From Gammaproteobacteria bacterium (GTDB lineage Bacteria > Pseudomonadota > Gammaproteobacteria > JABHGC01), in NCBI GenBank assembly GCA_027077805.1, contig JALWTS010000028.1, positions 1-64,000 on the forward strand: DNA of 64,000 nucleotides, given 5' to 3'. Shown here in pieces: positions 19,232 to 30,582 of this stretch. The position numbers and the translations under genes are program-made. The notes beneath the pieces are model-generated. The model had not been told where the DNA came from. It saw only the letters and a list, made by a program, of their open reading frames with translations, and did not search any database. Positions within the stretch are counted from its first letter, which is position 1. Each line of letters opens with the position of its first letter.

Positions 19232-19677
19232 GATAGGCTTAGAGTGAGTCCAACATAATATTCTTGTTCTTTGGGAAAGGCGTAGACTTTCTGTTGGGTT
19301 TGGGTTTCAATTTGTTGAATTATTTGTGCAATTGCTTCAGGGGTTTCTGTCGCTAAGACAAACCACATATTCAGCCGATGTTGTCGTTGATAATTATGGG
19401 CAACTTCTGTAAAGCCATTCACGATGCTTACAACCGTATCCCAATCTTGGCCTTTTACCTGCATGGCACATAAACAGAAGGCACCCCCCAATTTTTCCGC
19501 ATTATATAAGGGGCCAAAACGTGTTAATATGCCCTGATCTAATAGGGCTTGGATTTTATTTATAATGACTTGTTCATCCGTTTGCCATTGTTCAGCCAAT
19601 TTGGCAAATGGTTGGGAACATAAGGGAAAACTCTCTTGTAATTGATTGATAATTTTTGTCTCAAGATCGTCAAACAT
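19228..19677 (-). CDS. nirG: NirG-type siroheme decarboxylase subunit (AsnC-like)
   Basis: A 149-residue AsnC-like protein: a winged-helix-like N-terminus ('EQVIINKIQALLDQGILTRF') and a C-terminal half with 'VAHNYQRQHRLNMWFVLAT'. This motif matches the one in the first AsnC-like protein of the operon (20198-20641), forming the D/G pair; their partner subunits carry the 'WPYNLF' motif. These proteins act as siroheme decarboxylase, not as DNA-binding regulators. The start overlaps the preceding gene by 8 bp and the stop overlaps nirH, so the genes are tightly coupled. The letter is by position. Confidence 0.87.
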   Translation of the reverse strand: MFDDLETKIINQLQESFPLCSQPFAKLAEQWQTDEQVIINKIQALLDQGILTRFGPLYNAEKLGGAFCLCAMQVKGQDWDTVVSIVNGFTEVAHNYQRQHRLNMWFVLATETPEAIAQIIQQIETQTQQKVYAFPKEQEYYVGLTLSLS

Positions 19678-20185
19678 ACTGCATTTCGTTGGTTTTTTTT
19701 AGTGAAAATCTTGCCCCACGTTGTTTAAATCGGCGTTGGCTAAATAATATTTGGCAATGAAATTGGCTTAAGTTTTCTTGTTGTTTTAATTGCTCTAAAT
19801 AGTTTAAAACTTGGGCTTGATTTTTCCCATGAATCATACAAAACAAATTATAAGGCCATAAGGGTAAGCGTCTTGGACGGCGATAACATAAGGTGATATA
19901 AGGAAAGTTAGCAAGCATCTGTCCAATATTATCAACCTGTTGATCAGGAATGTCCCAAACTACCATACCATTGGCTTTATAGCCAAGCTCTTTATGATGA
20001 ACCACAATGCCAAAACGTTTGATGAAACCTTGTTGTTTTAGTCTATTTAAACGTGTAACGACTTGTTGTTCCGTCAGTCCCAATTGTGTTGCAATGGTTT
20101 GATAGGGATGTGAAACCAACGGTAAGCCATCTTGAATAGCATAGATTAGCTCTTGATCGATGGTATCAATCGTATCCATGGTCAT
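19670..20185 (-). CDS. nirL: NirL-type siroheme decarboxylase subunit (AsnC-like)
   Basis: A 171-residue AsnC-like protein with 'LGLTEQQVVTRLNRLKQQGF' in the N-terminal winged-helix region. The C-terminal domain has 'YKANGMVVWDIPD' and 'RPRRLPLWPYNLFCMIHGK', the motif set shared with NirH in this operon. It works with the other AsnC-like subunits in siroheme decarboxylation during heme d1 synthesis. A short basic tail ('RRFKQRGARFSLKK') follows the domain. An alternative start two codons in is possible. The letter is by position (second in D-L-G-H). Confidence 0.87.
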   Translation of the reverse strand: MTMDTIDTIDQELIYAIQDGLPLVSHPYQTIATQLGLTEQQVVTRLNRLKQQGFIKRFGIVVHHKELGYKANGMVVWDIPDQQVDNIGQMLANFPYITLCYRRPRRLPLWPYNLFCMIHGKNQAQVLNYLEQLKQQENLSQFHCQILFSQRRFKQRGARFSLKKTNEMQYV

Positions 20186-20197
20186 TTTTGCGAATCC

Positions 20198-20641
20198 TTA
20201 AATTGGAAAGCCCAAATCAATATAATAATCCGTTTCCATAGGCAGGTTCAATAAAGGTAATTGGGTAATGGTTTCAATTTCCGCCAATAATTGTATAATA
20301 TCTGCCCAGGTTTGGGCAATGACCACAAACCATAAATTGAATTGATGATTGCGTTCATAGTTGTGATTCACTTCTTCATAGCTATTGATCAATGCCGCAA
20401 CCGTTTCTAAGCGTTCGGTAGGGACTGCCATGGCAACCAAAGTGCTAGCACCCATTTTCTTTGCTTGAAACACAGGGCCAATACGACTGATAACCCCTTT
20501 TCTCATTAAGCCCCTAAGGCAGTGGATGACGCTTGCTTCGGAAAGTTTTAATGCTTTGGCCATATCAGCATAAGGGGTGGTTGATAATGGAAAATGATGT
20601 TGATATTGGTTAAGAATCTGTCGTTCTAAAGGACTTAGCAT
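20198..20641 (-). CDS. nirD: NirD-type siroheme decarboxylase subunit (AsnC-like)
   Basis: A 147-residue AsnC-like protein, first of four consecutive paralogues. The N-terminal winged-helix segment includes 'LKLSEASVIHCLRGLMRKGV', and the C-terminal domain includes 'EVNHNYERNHQFNLWFVV', the characteristic D/G-type motif whose histidine region is implicated in siroheme decarboxylation. It follows nirF with a 2-bp gap. In some bacteria NirD and NirL are fused; here all four genes are separate, as in Pseudomonas aeruginosa. Confidence 0.88.
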   Translation of the reverse strand: MLSPLERQILNQYQHHFPLSTTPYADMAKALKLSEASVIHCLRGLMRKGVISRIGPVFQAKKMGASTLVAMAVPTERLETVAALINSYEEVNHNYERNHQFNLWFVVIAQTWADIIQLLAEIETITQLPLLNLPMETDYYIDLGFPI

Positions 20642-20643
20642 GA

Positions 20644-21807
20644 TTATAGCCCAATTTTATTGGCACGATTCGTAAAAAATATGCCACTGGGTTTTTGGGC
20701 GGGCAGGGTAGTGATGATTTTTTGGGTATTCGTCTCATATACTACTACTTTATCTTCATCCCTAACCGATACCCATACTTGATCCCCTTTAGGGGTAAAT
20801 TCCATGTGCAAGACCCCTTTACCAGGACTAAGCTGGCGTTCAATGCTTAAGGTTTGGGTATTAATAATTTGCAGTAAATGATTATCGGGCAAAGCAAAAT
20901 TAACCCAAATTTGACGTTGGTTAGGATTGGCTATGGCAAATACGGGTTGTCCTGCCATCTCAATAGTTTTTATTCTTTGCCAAGTTTGGCGGTTTAATAC
21001 CCAAATTTGATGTTGACCGACGGCTGGAATAAAAGCCAGATGACCTGCTAATGCCCAGCCTTCCAGATGGGGCATTTTATAAACAGGCAACGCATTACTA
21101 TTGCTGACCATAGCTAGAATTCTTTTGACATTTGGATTATTTTGCCATAAATCTAATAACGCTAAACCAGATTCCCCAAATAAACCTGCGATATAATAAC
21201 GACCTTCTGGAGTAATTAGACCATCATAAGGTTGTTTTCCTATATTGACATATTTTTTTATGATTGGGGTTTGAATATGGCGAATATCAACTTGCCAAAT
21301 TTCACCTGTATCCCAAAGGCTAAATATGAATTGTTGTTTCGGGGCATCAACGAGACCGACGACTTTCGCATTGGTTTTGATTTCTAATGCGAGTGCCAAG
21401 GTATCTGCTGAAAATATCTTAATTCCCCCTGGTTGATAATTTGCCGTTGCAACCCAGCGACCATCTTCTGAAATAGCACCGCCGATTGAATTTCCTGCCT
21501 GTATAATACGATTGACTAATTTTCCTTGTAAGACATCAATTTTATTCAAACCTCCATCACGACCAAAAATATAGGCATAACGTTGATCTTTAGAATAGAC
21601 TACTGAAGCATGGGATAAATCACCTAAACCTGTAATTTGGCATAAAATACTAGGATGGCTAGTATCAACAATCAAAATAGAATGATTGGCTCGTTCAATC
21701 ACAACCCCTAAATCTCCTGTCCCTCGCATTTCGCCACATTTTGCATGAATTTGCATGGGGGCAAATAGGATAAGAAATAATAGTAAATATTGCTTAAGTT
21801 TATTCAT
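20644..21807 (-). CDS. nirF: Heme d1 biosynthesis protein NirF
   Basis: NirF is a periplasmic propeller protein required for heme d1 synthesis and delivery to NirS. The 387-residue protein has a signal peptide ('MNKLKQYLLLFLILFAPMQIHA') and the NirF-specific block 'RGTGDLGVVIERANHSILIV'. It then carries the repeated NirS/NirF propeller pattern ('AYIFGRDGGLNKIDVLQGK', 'HMEFTPKGDQVWVSVRDED'). Unlike NirN it has no cytochrome c domain. A Cys sits right after the signal region ('HAKCGE'), but this is not a canonical lipobox, so lipoprotein status is unclear. It overlaps the end of nirC by 8 bp. Confidence 0.94.
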   Translation of the reverse strand: MNKLKQYLLLFLILFAPMQIHAKCGEMRGTGDLGVVIERANHSILIVDTSHPSILCQITGLGDLSHASVVYSKDQRYAYIFGRDGGLNKIDVLQGKLVNRIIQAGNSIGGAISEDGRWVATANYQPGGIKIFSADTLALALEIKTNAKVVGLVDAPKQQFIFSLWDTGEIWQVDIRHIQTPIIKKYVNIGKQPYDGLITPEGRYYIAGLFGESGLALLDLWQNNPNVKRILAMVSNSNALPVYKMPHLEGWALAGHLAFIPAVGQHQIWVLNRQTWQRIKTIEMAGQPVFAIANPNQRQIWVNFALPDNHLLQIINTQTLSIERQLSPGKGVLHMEFTPKGDQVWVSVRDEDKVVVYETNTQKIITTLPAQKPSGIFFTNRANKIGL

Positions 21808-22114
21808 TGGGAATGCCTTGTTTCAGTTGTTTCACTAACCATTGCGTTTCATCTTTGTTTAATAAAAAACGCCAGCCTGGCATTGCCGTATCAGGACGGC
21901 CTGATAAAATAGTATTCACTAATCGTGAGTTGGCTTTGTTTACTAAGTTTGCTGGCAGTAAGGCAGGGCCGAGTCCACCTTTTAAGGTCATTCCATGACA
22001 AGCACCACAATCATGTCTTAACAAGTAGATAATCTGTTGTTGACGATCAACACTTGGGTGAGTCTGTCCTGACAGACTATAGAAAAGTAAGGATAATAAT
22101 AGTAAATATTTCAT
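21800..22114 (-). CDS. nirC: NirC-like periplasmic cytochrome c
   Basis: A small monoheme cytochrome c with signal peptide 'MKYLLLLSLLFYSLSGQTHP', heme-binding 'CGACHG' and an axial Met in 'AMPGWRFLL'. NirC proteins donate electrons to NirS and/or assist heme d1 insertion. I place the start at the ATG at 22114 (104 residues), which gives the most compact signal peptide; ATGs at 22144 and 22168 would add 10 or 18 residues and fall close to or inside the hairpin at 22158-22185. Position directly after nirS and before nirF matches nirC; nirM is not present. Confidence 0.85.
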   Translation of the reverse strand: MKYLLLLSLLFYSLSGQTHPSVDRQQQIIYLLRHDCGACHGMTLKGGLGPALLPANLVNKANSRLVNTILSGRPDTAMPGWRFLLNKDETQWLVKQLKQGIPNE

Positions 22115-22157
22115 ATGATTGAGTGGATTAAGTATCGTTTTCATATAAGCAACAAGC

Positions 22158-22194
22158 AGAGCAACCAATTTTTTTTGGTTGCTCTAGTTTTTTT
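22158..22194 (+). terminator. Strong intrinsic-terminator-like hairpin, plus-strand orientation
   Basis: Perfect 11-bp arms (22158-22168 and 22175-22185) with a T6 loop are followed on the plus strand by AG and seven T residues. This is a textbook Rho-independent terminator, but read on the plus strand, antisense to the nir operon. On the minus strand the hairpin lies between nirS and nirC and has no U-tract after it, so for the operon it is more likely an intercistronic processing or attenuation hairpin. Confidence 0.6.
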
Positions 22195-22200
22195 AGGCGT

Positions 22201-23934
<1,734 letters not shown>

Positions 23935-23950
23935 CTAAGCCTAGTGATTA

Positions 23951-23992
23951 AATCATTTTTTACCTTGATCTAGATCAAGGCGAAAAATGATT
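23951..23992. promoter_or_regulatory. FNR/DNR-type box nested in a 42-bp near-palindrome
   Basis: The core TTGATCTAGATCAA (23965-23978) matches the FNR/DNR consensus TTGAT-N4-ATCAA exactly. It is the centre of an 18-bp perfect palindrome (23963-23980), itself flanked by inverted 10-base arms AATCATTTTT (23951-23960) and AAAAATGATT (23983-23992). The site lies between divergent nirS (ATG at 23907) and norC (ATG at 24060), its centre about 88 bp from norC and 64 bp from nirS. It is the natural binding site for the DNR-like regulator encoded at 29878-30582 or for Fnr. Confidence 0.85.
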
Positions 23993-24059
23993 TATCCAGC
24001 AAACTAGACTAAAATACCTTGGAAAGATTTTAGAAAGATTTTATAGGAGAACTAAGGCA

Positions 24060-25926
<1,867 letters not shown>

Positions 25927-25937
25927 TAGTATGATCG

Positions 25938-25957
25938 GGGTAGTTTTATCGCTACCC
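25938..25957 (+). other. Intercistronic hairpin between norB and norQ
   Basis: Six-base arms GGGTAG (25938-25943) and CTACCC (25952-25957) close an 8-base loop just before the norQ start. No T-tract follows. It may reduce readthrough or stabilise the norCB message, which must be made in larger amounts than its chaperone genes. Confidence 0.35.
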
Positions 25958-25966
25958 TAATAACTT

Positions 25967-26767
25967 ATGATGAACCAGTTAAGCGAATCCTTACCCTTTT
26001 ATTTACCGCAAGCCAATGAGATCGAGCTGTTTACCTATGCCTATCAAAATCAATTACCAGTGTTGATTAAAGGGCCAACGGGTTGTGGTAAAACCCGATT
26101 TATTGCCTATATGGCAGCAAAATTGCGACAGGAGTTATACACGATTGCTTGTCATGACGATTTAACCGCTGCGGATTTAGTGGGACGCTATTTAATTCAT
26201 GAAGGTCAAACCTTATGGCATGATGGGCCTTTAACGAAAGCGGTACGTCAAGGTGGGATTTGTTATTTAGATGAGGTGATTGAAGCGCGTAAAGATACAA
26301 CGGTTGTATTGCATCCCTTATCCGATGATAGACGCATTTTGCCGATTGAACGTACAGGTGAAGTCTTATCTGCCTCAGATGATTTTATGTTAGTGGTATC
26401 CTATAATCCAGGGTATCAGAATCTGATGAAAGGCTTGAAACCTAGTACCAGACAACGGTTTATTGCGTTAAGGTTTGACTATCCAAATGCTGCTATGGAA
26501 CAACAAATTTTGCAACAAGAAGCAGAGATTGATGAGTTTATGGCAAAACGCCTAGTCGCTTTAGCACAAGCCTTACGCAAACTGAAAGATTATGATTTAG
26601 AAGAAGGGGCCAGTACTCGCTTATTAGTTTATACCGCGCGTTTAATTGCCTCAGGTTTTTCTATAGTAGAGGCATGTCGTTGTGCATTGATTGAGCCGTT
26701 AAGCGATGATTTAGAGGTTATCAATGGCTTAATGGAGGTGGTTTATGCTAGCTTTGGAAAAACCTGA
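25967..26767 (+). CDS. norQ: NorQ/CbbQ-family MoxR AAA+ ATPase
   Basis: NorQ is an AAA+ activator that, with the von Willebrand-domain protein NorD, inserts or activates the non-heme iron of NorB. The 266-residue protein has the Walker A 'GPTGCGKTRFIA' (~37), Walker B 'GICYLDEVIEARKD' (~98), 'VVSYNPGYQNL' (sensor-like Asn) and an arginine-rich 'STRQRFIALRFDYP' segment typical of the NirQ/NorQ/CbbQ group. Since phosphoribulokinase is also in the window a CbbQ role could be asked, but position next to norCB and upstream of norD makes NorQ the better call. The last 23 bp overlap the next gene. Confidence 0.93.
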   Translation: MMNQLSESLPFYLPQANEIELFTYAYQNQLPVLIKGPTGCGKTRFIAYMAAKLRQELYTIACHDDLTAADLVGRYLIHEGQTLWHDGPLTKAVRQGGICYLDEVIEARKDTTVVLHPLSDDRRILPIERTGEVLSASDDFMLVVSYNPGYQNLMKGLKPSTRQRFIALRFDYPNAAMEQQILQQEAEIDEFMAKRLVALAQALRKLKDYDLEEGASTRLLVYTARLIASGFSIVEACRCALIEPLSDDLEVINGLMEVVYASFGKT

Positions 26768-27119
26768 GCAACGCTTAGCCGTTTGGGCTGAAGTTTTATA
26801 TCTGCTTAATTTGTTATTACTACCTGGAATCGCTTTTATAATATTATTCGGATTATTTGTTAAGCATCGTCGGCATACTTCTGCCTTTGTACGAAGCCAT
26901 TTAAAACAGACTGTGATGTTTAGCATTTGGGCTGGAATTTTATTACTGCTCGTCAGCCTAAGTATGGTAATGTTGGGTGGTTTTGCTCAAGTTTATACTT
27001 GGGTGATGCTTATTTTGTATTTTACGGTTGTTCACGCGAGTTTTGTGTTAATTGGGGTGTTAGGATTAAGTCAAGCATTGGCAGGCAAGATATTCTCATG
27101 GAAACTAAGTTCTCTCTAA
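26745..27119 (+). CDS. Small inner-membrane protein within the nor operon, function unknown
   Basis: A 124-residue protein with three or four hydrophobic segments (~13-40, 58-80, 85-115) joined by short basic loops ('KHRRHTSAFVRSHLKQT'). It overlaps norQ by 23 bp and the next gene by up to 22 bp, so translation is probably coupled and the frame is real. The 'TSAFVRSHLKQTVMFSIW' pattern resembles small DUF4870/Tic20-like membrane proteins in which a His-Lys-Gln helix precedes a membrane segment, but I cannot name the family with confidence. It does not resemble NorE or NorF. A role in NorCB assembly or heme/iron delivery is inference from position only. Confidence 0.7.
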   Translation: MLALEKPEQRLAVWAEVLYLLNLLLLPGIAFIILFGLFVKHRRHTSAFVRSHLKQTVMFSIWAGILLLLVSLSMVMLGGFAQVYTWVMLILYFTVVHASFVLIGVLGLSQALAGKIFSWKLSSL

Positions 27120-28003
27120 TGTTAAACACGCCTATGCAATGGCAACGGTGGCGACATTGCTTGCAGATGGGATTTTTTATTTTATTTGTTATGGCACCGC
27201 CATTGGATTTGTTTCGTTTAGATTTAGATTTAGGGCATTTTATTATTCTAGGGAAAAATTGGACCTTAGGGATTGGGGAATTAGCACAGCAACAAATTTC
27301 TACTACCGATGCCATATTTCGTTTAGTTTTTCTAGTATTTGTGCCATTGCTGAGTTTAGTGTTGATATTTATTGTGGTTTCTTGGTTTTATGGGCGGGTG
27401 TATTGTGGTTGGCTATGTCCACATTTTTCGGTAGTCGAAACTATTAATCAACTGATGGTCAAAGCCATAGGTAAACCTAGTCTATGGGAAAGCAAACCAC
27501 TACTCGGTCATCAAGCCCAAGCCATTTATTGGTTAGCAGTCATTCCTGCGGTAATTGGTTTTGGATTTTTATGGGCCTTGACTTTACTGAGTTATTTAAT
27601 TGCCCCATTTACACTGTATTATAATCTTTGGCATGGTAGCTTAAGCCAGTTTCAATTTATTTTTCTTACTGTGGCAAGCCTTGTGTTTAGTTTAGAGTTT
27701 TTATTGGCAAGACATTTATTTTGTCGTTTTGGTTGTGCGGTGGGGTTGTTTCAAAGTTTGGTTTGGATGGCAAACCCTAAAGCAATGTTAGTAAGATTTG
27801 ATAAAACTCGCGCCAAACATTGTCAATCTTGTCAACAAGTTTGCGATCAAGTATGCCCTATGCGTTTAAAACCTCGAACCATTAAGCGTAAAATGTTTAC
27901 ATGTACGCAATGTGGTCAATGTATTGCTGGCTGTTATCAAGTACAAGCACTGCAATTTTCTTTATTAAATTGGACGAAGTCCAACCCTAATTCTAAGATA
28001 TAA
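27098..28003 (+). CDS. NapH/CcoG-like membrane polyferredoxin in the nor operon
   Basis: The ~301-residue protein has about five membrane segments and a C-terminal ferredoxin module with two clusters: 'CQSCQQVCDQVCPM' and 'CTQCGQCIAGCYQ'. Membrane-proximal Cys motifs 'CGWLCPHFSVVETIN' and 'CRFGCAVGLFQSLV' match the conserved CxxxCP-type pairs of the NapH/NosR/CcoG family. Such proteins pass electrons or reduce metal centres during assembly of terminal oxidases and reductases. The start may be the ATG at 27098 or the one at 27119, which overlaps the previous stop as TAATG; the frame also extends upstream but without support. Sitting between norQ and norD, it may serve NorB maturation. That role is inference; it is not part of the classic norCBQDEF set. 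Confidence 0.8.
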   Translation: METKFSLMLNTPMQWQRWRHCLQMGFFILFVMAPPLDLFRLDLDLGHFIILGKNWTLGIGELAQQQISTTDAIFRLVFLVFVPLLSLVLIFIVVSWFYGRVYCGWLCPHFSVVETINQLMVKAIGKPSLWESKPLLGHQAQAIYWLAVIPAVIGFGFLWALTLLSYLIAPFTLYYNLWHGSLSQFQFIFLTVASLVFSLEFLLARHLFCRFGCAVGLFQSLVWMANPKAMLVRFDKTRAKHCQSCQQVCDQVCPMRLKPRTIKRKMFTCTQCGQCIAGCYQVQALQFSLLNWTKSNPNSKI

Positions 28004-28023
28004 ATTAAATTATGGAAGCGTAT

Positions 28024-29835
28024 ATGGGGCAAATTTGGCATCGTTGGATTAGTCAACGTTCCAATGAAGAGTTTGCTCAAGCGAAAGTGGATTTAGACGG
28101 GCTTAAAAAAAAATTAGGCGTGTTTTTTCGGGGTTTAGGCGGTCATCCAGCCATAGAAATTGTGGCAGGCACCGCAGCGTTACATGGCGCCAGTCGTTCA
28201 TTTTGGCAACGCTTAGCAGGCAGTGGTCATACGGTTGAATTAGCTTGGATTAACCAGGAACGATTATATCTTCCTGCCAGTATTGCTTTATTTCCACAAC
28301 AACAATTAAACCAAGATTTGTATTTTTGGTTAACTGCCTTAACTACCCAAGCACAAACAATCGATGTACAACAATCTTGGTTAATACAAAACCAGCATCA
28401 TACCCAATTTTTATGTCAACAATTTCCTGGCTTAGCACAATTATATCAGCGTTTGCTTGATAACTACTTAGCATTAAGACCTGCCGTGGATAGTCATCCG
28501 CAAGAACAAGCCATTCAGCAAGCCTTAAGGCATCCTAATTCAGTGCAGGCTTTACCACCCGCAAAACAACCATTTCAACCTGTTATGTTATGGCTACATC
28601 CTAATCCGCCACAATTATCAACGGCTCCGTCTAAAGCAATGGCTGAGACTCAAGATGAAAAAGTTGCCAGTCAGCAAGCATTGGCACAAGATTATCGTCA
28701 ACGCCAAGCAGAATATACGGATATGCCTGAAAAAAACAAAGGTTTGTTAATGTATCGGTTTGAAACCATTTTTTCTTGGGCGGATTTTGTTAAAGTGGAT
28801 CGTTCGACAGAAGAAGAGGAAGAAGCCAGTATTGAAACTGCGGATGATATTGAAGTATTAAGCATTGCGAGAGACCATAAAACCAGTGCTGCTAAAATTC
28901 GTTTTGATTTGGACTTACCCAGTAGCGAACAAGATGATCAAATTTTGCAACAGGGAATATTCGTACCCGAATGGCATTGTAAACAACAGCAGTTACAAGC
29001 AAATCACTGCCAAATTATTTTAATGCAAGCGGATACAGTGATACCTTGTGAATTACCTGCTGAGTTAAGACCATTAGCCAGACGTTTAAAACAACAGTTT
29101 TTAATGTTAGCACCAAGCCCAATTTGGCAGAAAGCTCAGACCAATGGTTATGACATTGATTTAGATGCCTATAGTCATTATCAGGCGGATAAATTAGCAG
29201 GACAGTATCGAGAAGAAGCCAATATTTATTTGGATTTTATTGCTGCCCAGCGGGATTTATCCTGTTTGTTATTAGCGGATTTATCCTTATCAACGGATGC
29301 TTGGATTGCCAATGACAAACGAATTATTGATGTGATTCGTCAAAGTTTGTGGTTATTTGCAGAAAGTTTAACCATGACTCAAGATCAATTAGCGATTTAT
29401 GGTTTTTGTTCACGTTATCGTCAACATGTACGTTTTTATCAAATTAAAACCTTTCAACAACGCTATAATGCTATGATTCGAGGGCAAATTAATGCCATTC
29501 GTCCTAATTATTATACTCGAATGGGGGCAGGGATTCGTCAGGCCAGTCGGATTTTAGCTCAGCAAGCGACCAAACAACGCTTATTACTAGTATTAACCGA
29601 TGGCAAACCCAATGATTTAGATCAATATGAAGGGCGTTATGGCATTGAAGATACCCGTATGGCCTTATTAGAAGCAAGACAGCAGGGCTTGCAAACATTT
29701 GCCGTTACTATTGATGATAAAGCAGCGGATTATATGCCTTATTTATTTGGTCAAGGCAATTTTGTCGTGCTTCGTCATCCCCATGAATTGCCCAGTAAAC
29801 TGCCGTTATTGTATGCCAAACTAACACAATCATAA
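28024..29835 (+). CDS. norD: NorD, von Willebrand factor A domain protein
   Basis: NorD works with NorQ to activate nitric oxide reductase. The ~603-residue soluble protein has a long N-terminal region without clear motifs and a C-terminal VWA domain with the metal-ion site 'LLADLSLSTDAWI' (~417, DxSxS pattern) and 'VLTDGKPNDLDQYEGRYGIE' (~520), a highly conserved NorD signature. An acidic stretch ('DRSTEEEEEASIETADDIE') lies mid-protein. I prefer the ATG at 28024, preceded by GGAAG at good spacing; an ATG at 28012 is possible. It ends the plus-strand nor operon and converges on the DNR-like regulator gene. Confidence 0.93.
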   Translation: MGQIWHRWISQRSNEEFAQAKVDLDGLKKKLGVFFRGLGGHPAIEIVAGTAALHGASRSFWQRLAGSGHTVELAWINQERLYLPASIALFPQQQLNQDLYFWLTALTTQAQTIDVQQSWLIQNQHHTQFLCQQFPGLAQLYQRLLDNYLALRPAVDSHPQEQAIQQALRHPNSVQALPPAKQPFQPVMLWLHPNPPQLSTAPSKAMAETQDEKVASQQALAQDYRQRQAEYTDMPEKNKGLLMYRFETIFSWADFVKVDRSTEEEEEASIETADDIEVLSIARDHKTSAAKIRFDLDLPSSEQDDQILQQGIFVPEWHCKQQQLQANHCQIILMQADTVIPCELPAELRPLARRLKQQFLMLAPSPIWQKAQTNGYDIDLDAYSHYQADKLAGQYREEANIYLDFIAAQRDLSCLLLADLSLSTDAWIANDKRIIDVIRQSLWLFAESLTMTQDQLAIYGFCSRYRQHVRFYQIKTFQQRYNAMIRGQINAIRPNYYTRMGAGIRQASRILAQQATKQRLLLVLTDGKPNDLDQYEGRYGIEDTRMALLEARQQGLQTFAVTIDDKAADYMPYLFGQGNFVVLRHPHELPSKLPLLYAKLTQS

Positions 29836-29877
29836 TGATAAGTAAGTTTACGACAAGATAGCTTGATAGCGGGTTGA

Positions 29878-30582
29878 TTATAACATATGTTGAAGTTTTT
29901 CTGGGTTAATAATCGTAATTTGACTGCCATTAACACTGATAATATGCTGTTGTGATAATTGTTTTAGGGAACGAGATAAGGTTTCAGGTTTCATTGATAA
30001 GCGACACGCTAAAACTTGTTTAGAAATATCTAAATCAATGATTATTGGGGGCTTGCTGAGAGGCACTTGGGTTTGATGATAAAAAATTTGTTGTTGTAGA
30101 TAGTGGACTAAACGTGAATTTGCTTGTTGTAAGGTGAGTTCTTCAATGTCGTTGATAAGTTGGTGTAAACGGCAACTCATGGTTGCCATGATGCGAAAAC
30201 ACGTTTGTTGCGAGGTTTGAAGAATTTTAGAAAATGTAGCATTATCAAAAGCAAGGACGATACTAGGTTTTAAGGCATTCGCATTCACAGGATAGCTTTT
30301 CCTTTGCATAAACATGACGGCTTCTGCAAAACTATGTTGTGCTTGGATAATATCAATAATTTTTTCATTACCATTGGTAGAAATGCGATACAATTTTATT
30401 TGCCCTTGATGTAACCAATAAAAATGATAAGCCGCTTGTTCTTGTTTGAATAAATTTTCGCCGGCTTCCAGTTGTATCACTCGTTTATGTTGTTTGATTA
30501 ATTCAAATTCTTCTGTGGTCAAACTTTGAAACAAATGAATACGCTTTAGGATGTGATCTGGAATTTTAATGGCATTTGTCAT
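29878..30582 (-). CDS. dnr: Crp/Fnr-family regulator, DNR/NnrR-like
   Basis: A 234-residue transcription factor with an N-terminal cyclic-nucleotide-binding-like fold ('IFQSLT'-type start, '[20 protein letters not shown]', '[19 protein letters not shown]'), a dimerisation helix (~125-150), and a C-terminal winged helix with recognition segment '[19 protein letters not shown]'. The recognition helix has the E-x-x-SR arrangement of FNR/DNR proteins that read TTGAT half-sites. The N-terminal Cys cluster of Fnr is absent, so oxygen sensing by Fe-S is unlikely. Members of this DNR group bind heme and respond to NO. It converges on norD, and its ATG overlaps the glgB stop by 4 bp. The perfect TTGAT-N4-ATCAA site before nirS/norC is a likely target. 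Confidence 0.85.
   Translation of the reverse strand: MTNAIKIPDHILKRIHLFQSLTTEEFELIKQHKRVIQLEAGENLFKQEQAAYHFYWLHQGQIKLYRISTNGNEKIIDIIQAQHSFAEAVMFMQRKSYPVNANALKPSIVLAFDNATFSKILQTSQQTCFRIMATMSCRLHQLINDIEELTLQQANSRLVHYLQQQIFYHQTQVPLSKPPIIIDLDISKQVLACRLSMKPETLSRSLKQLSQQHIISVNGSQITIINPEKLQHML

Noticed and set aside
18746..20641. Four Lrp/AsnC transcription regulators
   Set aside because: They are the NirDLGH siroheme decarboxylase subunits: operon position, paired motif sets (WPYNLF and NLWFVV) and coupling with nirJ argue against regulators.
25967..26767. CbbQ (RuBisCO activase partner) instead of NorQ
   Set aside because: The families are close, but the gene is directly downstream of norCB and upstream of norD; no RuBisCO gene is present here.
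27022..27315. 97-codon antisense frame at the start of the polyferredoxin gene
   Set aside because: It overlaps two coupled plus-strand genes and has no supporting signals.
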